From NCBI GenBank assembly GCA_012845835.1, contig JABAKD010000011.1, forward strand, positions 9,486,381-9,550,380: a stretch of DNA of 64,000 nucleotides, read 5' to 3'. Shown in pieces: positions 60,940-64,000 of the stretch. Made by a program: the position numbers and the translations under genes. The notes below the pieces were generated by a model. It saw only the letters and a program-made list of their open reading frames with translations. It made no database searches and was not told where the DNA came from. How positions within the stretch are numbered: position 1 is the stretch's first letter; each line of letters begins with the position of its first letter. The stretch is from Undaria pinnatifida. Its lineage: Eukaryota; Sar; Phaeophyceae; Laminariales; Alariaceae.

Positions 60940-61443
60940 ATGAGGCAAGGGAAGAGGCCGACGAGGCGGTCGCGGAGAGATTGGGAGGGGTGGGGTGAGG
61001 GGGACGACATTTTACGAGACGAGAAGGGGGGCGAGAGGGAAGACAGTATGGGAGGCGAAAAGGGGGGCGAGGACGGGGAGGCCATAGGAAGCAAGAAGGG
61101 GAGTGTGGAGGGATCAGCTGGTATGCCATCTAAAGAGGATATTGACCAACGCCGGTGGTTCGGCTCAGGAATAAAGGGTGCGGATTGGGCGGAAGGGTAC
61201 AACGGCAGGGACAACGAAGGCGACGAGAGCATAGACTACCGCCGTTCCGAGTGCGAGGGCACAGGTTTCGACTACGACGTATGTCATCGAAGAAGGGAGG
61301 GGGCGGATTACTCCGAGCAATTTCGACCGTCGCCAACAACGCTCAAATCTCTTCCGCGATTCGACGAGAATAACCTGGGCCGATTCACTGTGGATGTCAT
61401 CGGCAAGTTGGCGTTAGGACGGCACGCCCAAGGACTGGCCTGA
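60940..61443 (+). CDS. Hypothetical acidic/Gly-rich frame
   Basis: 167 codons from MRQGKRPTRRSRRDWEGWGE to IGKLALGRHAQGLA. The first 65 residues come from a purine-rich GGGGAGGACGG-type stretch and may be compositional. The last 60 (ADYSEQFRPSPTTLKSLPRF, DENNLGRFTVDVIGK) look more protein-like. Family unknown. Confidence 0.25.
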   Translation: MRQGKRPTRRSRRDWEGWGEGDDILRDEKGGEREDSMGGEKGGEDGEAIGSKKGSVEGSAGMPSKEDIDQRRWFGSGIKGADWAEGYNGRDNEGDESIDYRRSECEGTGFDYDVCHRRREGADYSEQFRPSPTTLKSLPRFDENNLGRFTVDVIGKLALGRHAQGLA

Positions 61444-62745
61444 GCTCAAATTCTGCAAAGCCTGACTCCCTGCGTCCCCTGTTGATATAAACCTGCCGAT
61501 TTATCTAGAAGAGTAGGTGCTACGCGATGAAAAATGCGCGTCGTCGGCGTTTCTGTTCTTGATCGGCGTACACGTCGACGAGGGTCCATGGCCGGAGGAG
61601 ACTATTAGGGGTGGAGGGGGTGGGGGGGGGGGAATGTTTTTGAGTGCACCGAGGTTTGGCTGCTGTCAGGATATGGTGTCATTTGCCAGATGCGGTTGTG
61701 CTTTCAATACTGTCGGCATGGTGCGTAGGTGGTGCGAGGGGTTGCACGTGAGTTCATATTCACTCGTGGGATCAACATACGGAGACATGTAATTTTTCTT
61801 GTCCTTTGTGCATCGGCCTTTGCTATGGGGACTACCTGGGAGGCAGACAATCTTCGTTTGCAAGTCCTAGAACAGCGCCAAACATGTCAATCGGCTGATT
61901 AATCACAAAAAATGCGTGTTCGCGCGGTAGCGTTTGATAGGTTTTGAACTTTAATTACCACGATGTCCGCTACAGTTGATAGCGATGCAGGAATGATGCA
62001 CGAGGAGCACCCAAAATGCCTATGAAGTTAAATTATTTAACTTGCTATTCATACGCCAGCGTGAGAAACGATTTTTTGGGTGCGCAACGAGTAGGCCTAG
62101 ACACCGTTACACATTGACAGTTTCGTACAACTCAATTGCAAGGAAGGGGAGTGATAAAAAAACTACTCGACCCTTCCTGTGACGCAGAGCATGTGTCTAC
62201 TAATATAGGGATACGGAGAACATGACTCACTTTCTCAAACACATAGCATGTCAAACTTTGAGTTGAAAACTGGCGTTTTAGAGCAAATATGTCGCATGTC
62301 GGCACTTTCACCCCTTGACAGACAGCGTGAAGGAAACTACCTTCACAGACAGCCTTGACAGAAAAAATCAGGGGACAGTATCGAAAATCCCCGCTTTATC
62401 AAAAACGCCTGACAATGATGTATAAATTAGTGTGTTTTTCTGCGTTTTCCTGTTTTAGGCATCTTGATACGTTTCCGAGTCCGATCTGCAGAAAGATGGG
62501 AATTGACTTGCAGAATATCGATGATCTCAAATTAGCTCATATCAAACGAGTAAAACAGCCGAACAAAAACAAAAAATATCAGGGGTTTCCACACATATTA
62601 TGATTTGTTTTCTACCAGGGAGGTTAGGAATATATGTCTAGACGGCTGGATATGCATTGGCAGACAGCTTGACACTGACATGTCTCCCGACGTCTTTTAG
62701 AGGAGCAAGACGGCTACGTCTAAAAAAATGCAGGTGACGCGTAGC
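61444..62745. other. Gene-free stretch
   Basis: No gene recognised. A G-rich block lies at 61611-61632, and a short CTTCACAGACAGC/TTGACAG repeat cluster around 62316-62362. Confidence 0.35.
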
Positions 62746-62748
62746 CAA

Positions 62749-62880
62749 CATGTGAGGGGTATGGGTCGCGGTCACAAGACAGGTCACTTATGCACCGACA
62801 GAGAGACTTGACGTCATGTGAGGGGTATGGGTCGCGGTCACAAGACAGGTCACTTATGCACCGACGGAGAGACTTCACGT
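62749..62880. repeat. 66-bp tandem duplication
   Basis: Two units starting CATGTGAGGGGTATGGGTCG at 62749 and 62815, differing at only two or three bases (GACAGAGAG/GACGGAGAG, TTGACG/TTCACG). Recent. The period is a multiple of three. Confidence 0.95.
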
Positions 62881-63098
62881 CAGCGTTGTGACGCGTGAAC
62901 CTCACTCAGCATTTTCGGTCAGACAATAGTTCGTGGTGTATGTAACAAGTACATAAACAAATGGTCGGCGGCGTTCGAAACCGTCGAAAAAAATTGGCGT
63001 GCGTGCGTCCGCATCACCGGCACGGGGTCAAAACGCATAGTAATCAAACCGCAGACGGTTCTTCTTATAAATAAAATAAGCCCCCCTCATCCGTCGTC

Positions 63099-63780
63099 TC
63101 AAGCGCCACCCCACCCCAGTTTCAAGAGCGACAGCACGATGCGCCTCGCGATTCTCTCAATAAACTGATGCGAAGCATCGGTGCTACTTGAGGGAAAACA
63201 CGGCGAGAAAAACCACCCTGTATTCCGCAGGTGGCGATCGAGCCCAAAATAACACGCGGCGAGTTCATATTGCAGGTTGGATGATAACAACGCAGCCCAC
63301 ACCACCGTACGATTGCTCATCATGAACCAACACCGCGCGTCATGGAACACTGGGTGTCCAAACAAAGACGAGACGCAAACTGTGTAGGATTTCCAGTAAA
63401 TCGGCGTCAAACCTTCATTCAACACGACGCGCAATTGCTAACAAAGAAGCCAGCGCTTGCAGCAATCGCCACATCAACTGAGTTTCCTTTGTCGGCATAC
63501 CGTCACTGCCAACCTCCTCGCCCCACCAACTTGACGTGCGGACAGCCATAACAAGACATCGGCAAATACAAATATAATCCATTTCGTAGAAAACGTTGAC
63601 CGCGACGGGTCAGCCGAAATTTTACGAATTGAAGGCAATCCCCACCCATTCGTCCACTACCCCATTCCCAGGGAAAAGAGCTCAGCAAGCTTGGGCGGAG
63701 CACTCCTTGCGCTCGAGTTGCACGCCAGCCCCAAACGCGTTTAGCTCCTTGGACGCGTCGAAGCACGCCTGAGCGCCAAG
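63099..63780 (-). pseudogene. Unidentified decayed coding remnant
   Basis: Minus-strand fragments: about 63775-63690 encodes CFDASKELNAFGAGVQLERK before a stop, and 63434-63099 encodes LTPIYWKSYTVCVSSLFGHP through IERIARRIVLSLLKLG. The first piece vaguely recalls RNase H-type DAS...GAG sequences, but no catalytic set can be shown. Probably a retroelement or gene remnant. Confidence 0.25.
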
Positions 63781-64000
63781 CGACGGAAAAGAGGGGTACG
63801 GCAGCCGTGTCAGCAGTCAGTTTGCCATGTATTCGAAGAGCGAGTATCTGCCCGGCGCATCGACAATACTAGCGAGCGGGGTCTTTCTATGCGATGTACA
63901 CGGGTGGTAAAATTAACACTCTCGTACCGCTTGCCAGCAATATGCCTACTGCCGTGGCCGTCAAAATACAGCTACTCGCCCAGCTCTGGACAACTGTTGT
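63781..64000. other. Right window edge, nothing recognised
   Basis: No conserved coding signal or repeat seen. Confidence 0.3.

Overview
The window looks like nuclear DNA of a repeat-rich photosynthetic stramenopile, most likely a brown alga (Phaeophyceae). This is inference from intron-rich gene structure with long introns, many long poly-G/poly-C tracts, CAG/CTG-rich low-complexity DNA, short interstitial TTAGGG-type repeats, Copia retrotransposons and many short TIR elements. Nothing bacterial or organellar was seen: no operons, rRNA, CRISPR or convincing intact tRNA. The one conserved host gene I can prove is SDS22, the leucine-rich-repeat regulatory subunit of protein phosphatase 1. It lies on the minus strand from about 25.19 kb down to 8.70 kb. 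I joined eight exons by hand. Every splice phase closes, giving about 288 residues with eleven LRRs and the conserved C-terminal cap. Its seven introns (0.6 to 4 kb) make up about 95 percent of the locus and are crowded with repeats. Layout: 1-3576 is the 5' part of a minus-strand Copia element (LTR, Gag, protease, integrase; reverse transcriptase lies beyond the left edge), broken by a frameshift and a nonsense codon. It sits inside an older, more decayed Copia Gag-protease remnant (3577 to about 4980). 5.0-8.7 kb holds direct repeats without genes. 8.7-25.2 kb is SDS22. 25.3-33.4 kb holds minisatellites, a 1.4-kb foldback with coding-like arms, tRNA-derived SINE-like pieces and MITEs. 33429-37187 is a hAT-type element with a perfect 8-bp target duplication and a second, nested hAT-like MITE. 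37.6-39.0 kb is a tandem duplication abutting a TIR element. 40391-41986 is a second, non-autonomous hAT built of GGGTC minisatellite. 42978-44330 is a 1.35-kb TIR element carrying a Cys-rich ORF. 44.4-44.9 kb is a probable first exon of an unidentified gene. 34-35, 39-40, 42.2-42.9, 46.9-48.9 and 50.2-50.5 kb carry one G/C-rich dispersed repeat family. 51.6-56.2 kb holds several copies of two further families. 56.7-58.2 kb is a (CAAA)n array and an internally amplified MITE. 58.4-64.0 kb holds weak coding remnants, including an OTU-protease-like fragment, and small repeats. Apart from SDS22 the window is best read as transposon-on-transposon accumulation, in which insertions can be ordered by nesting.
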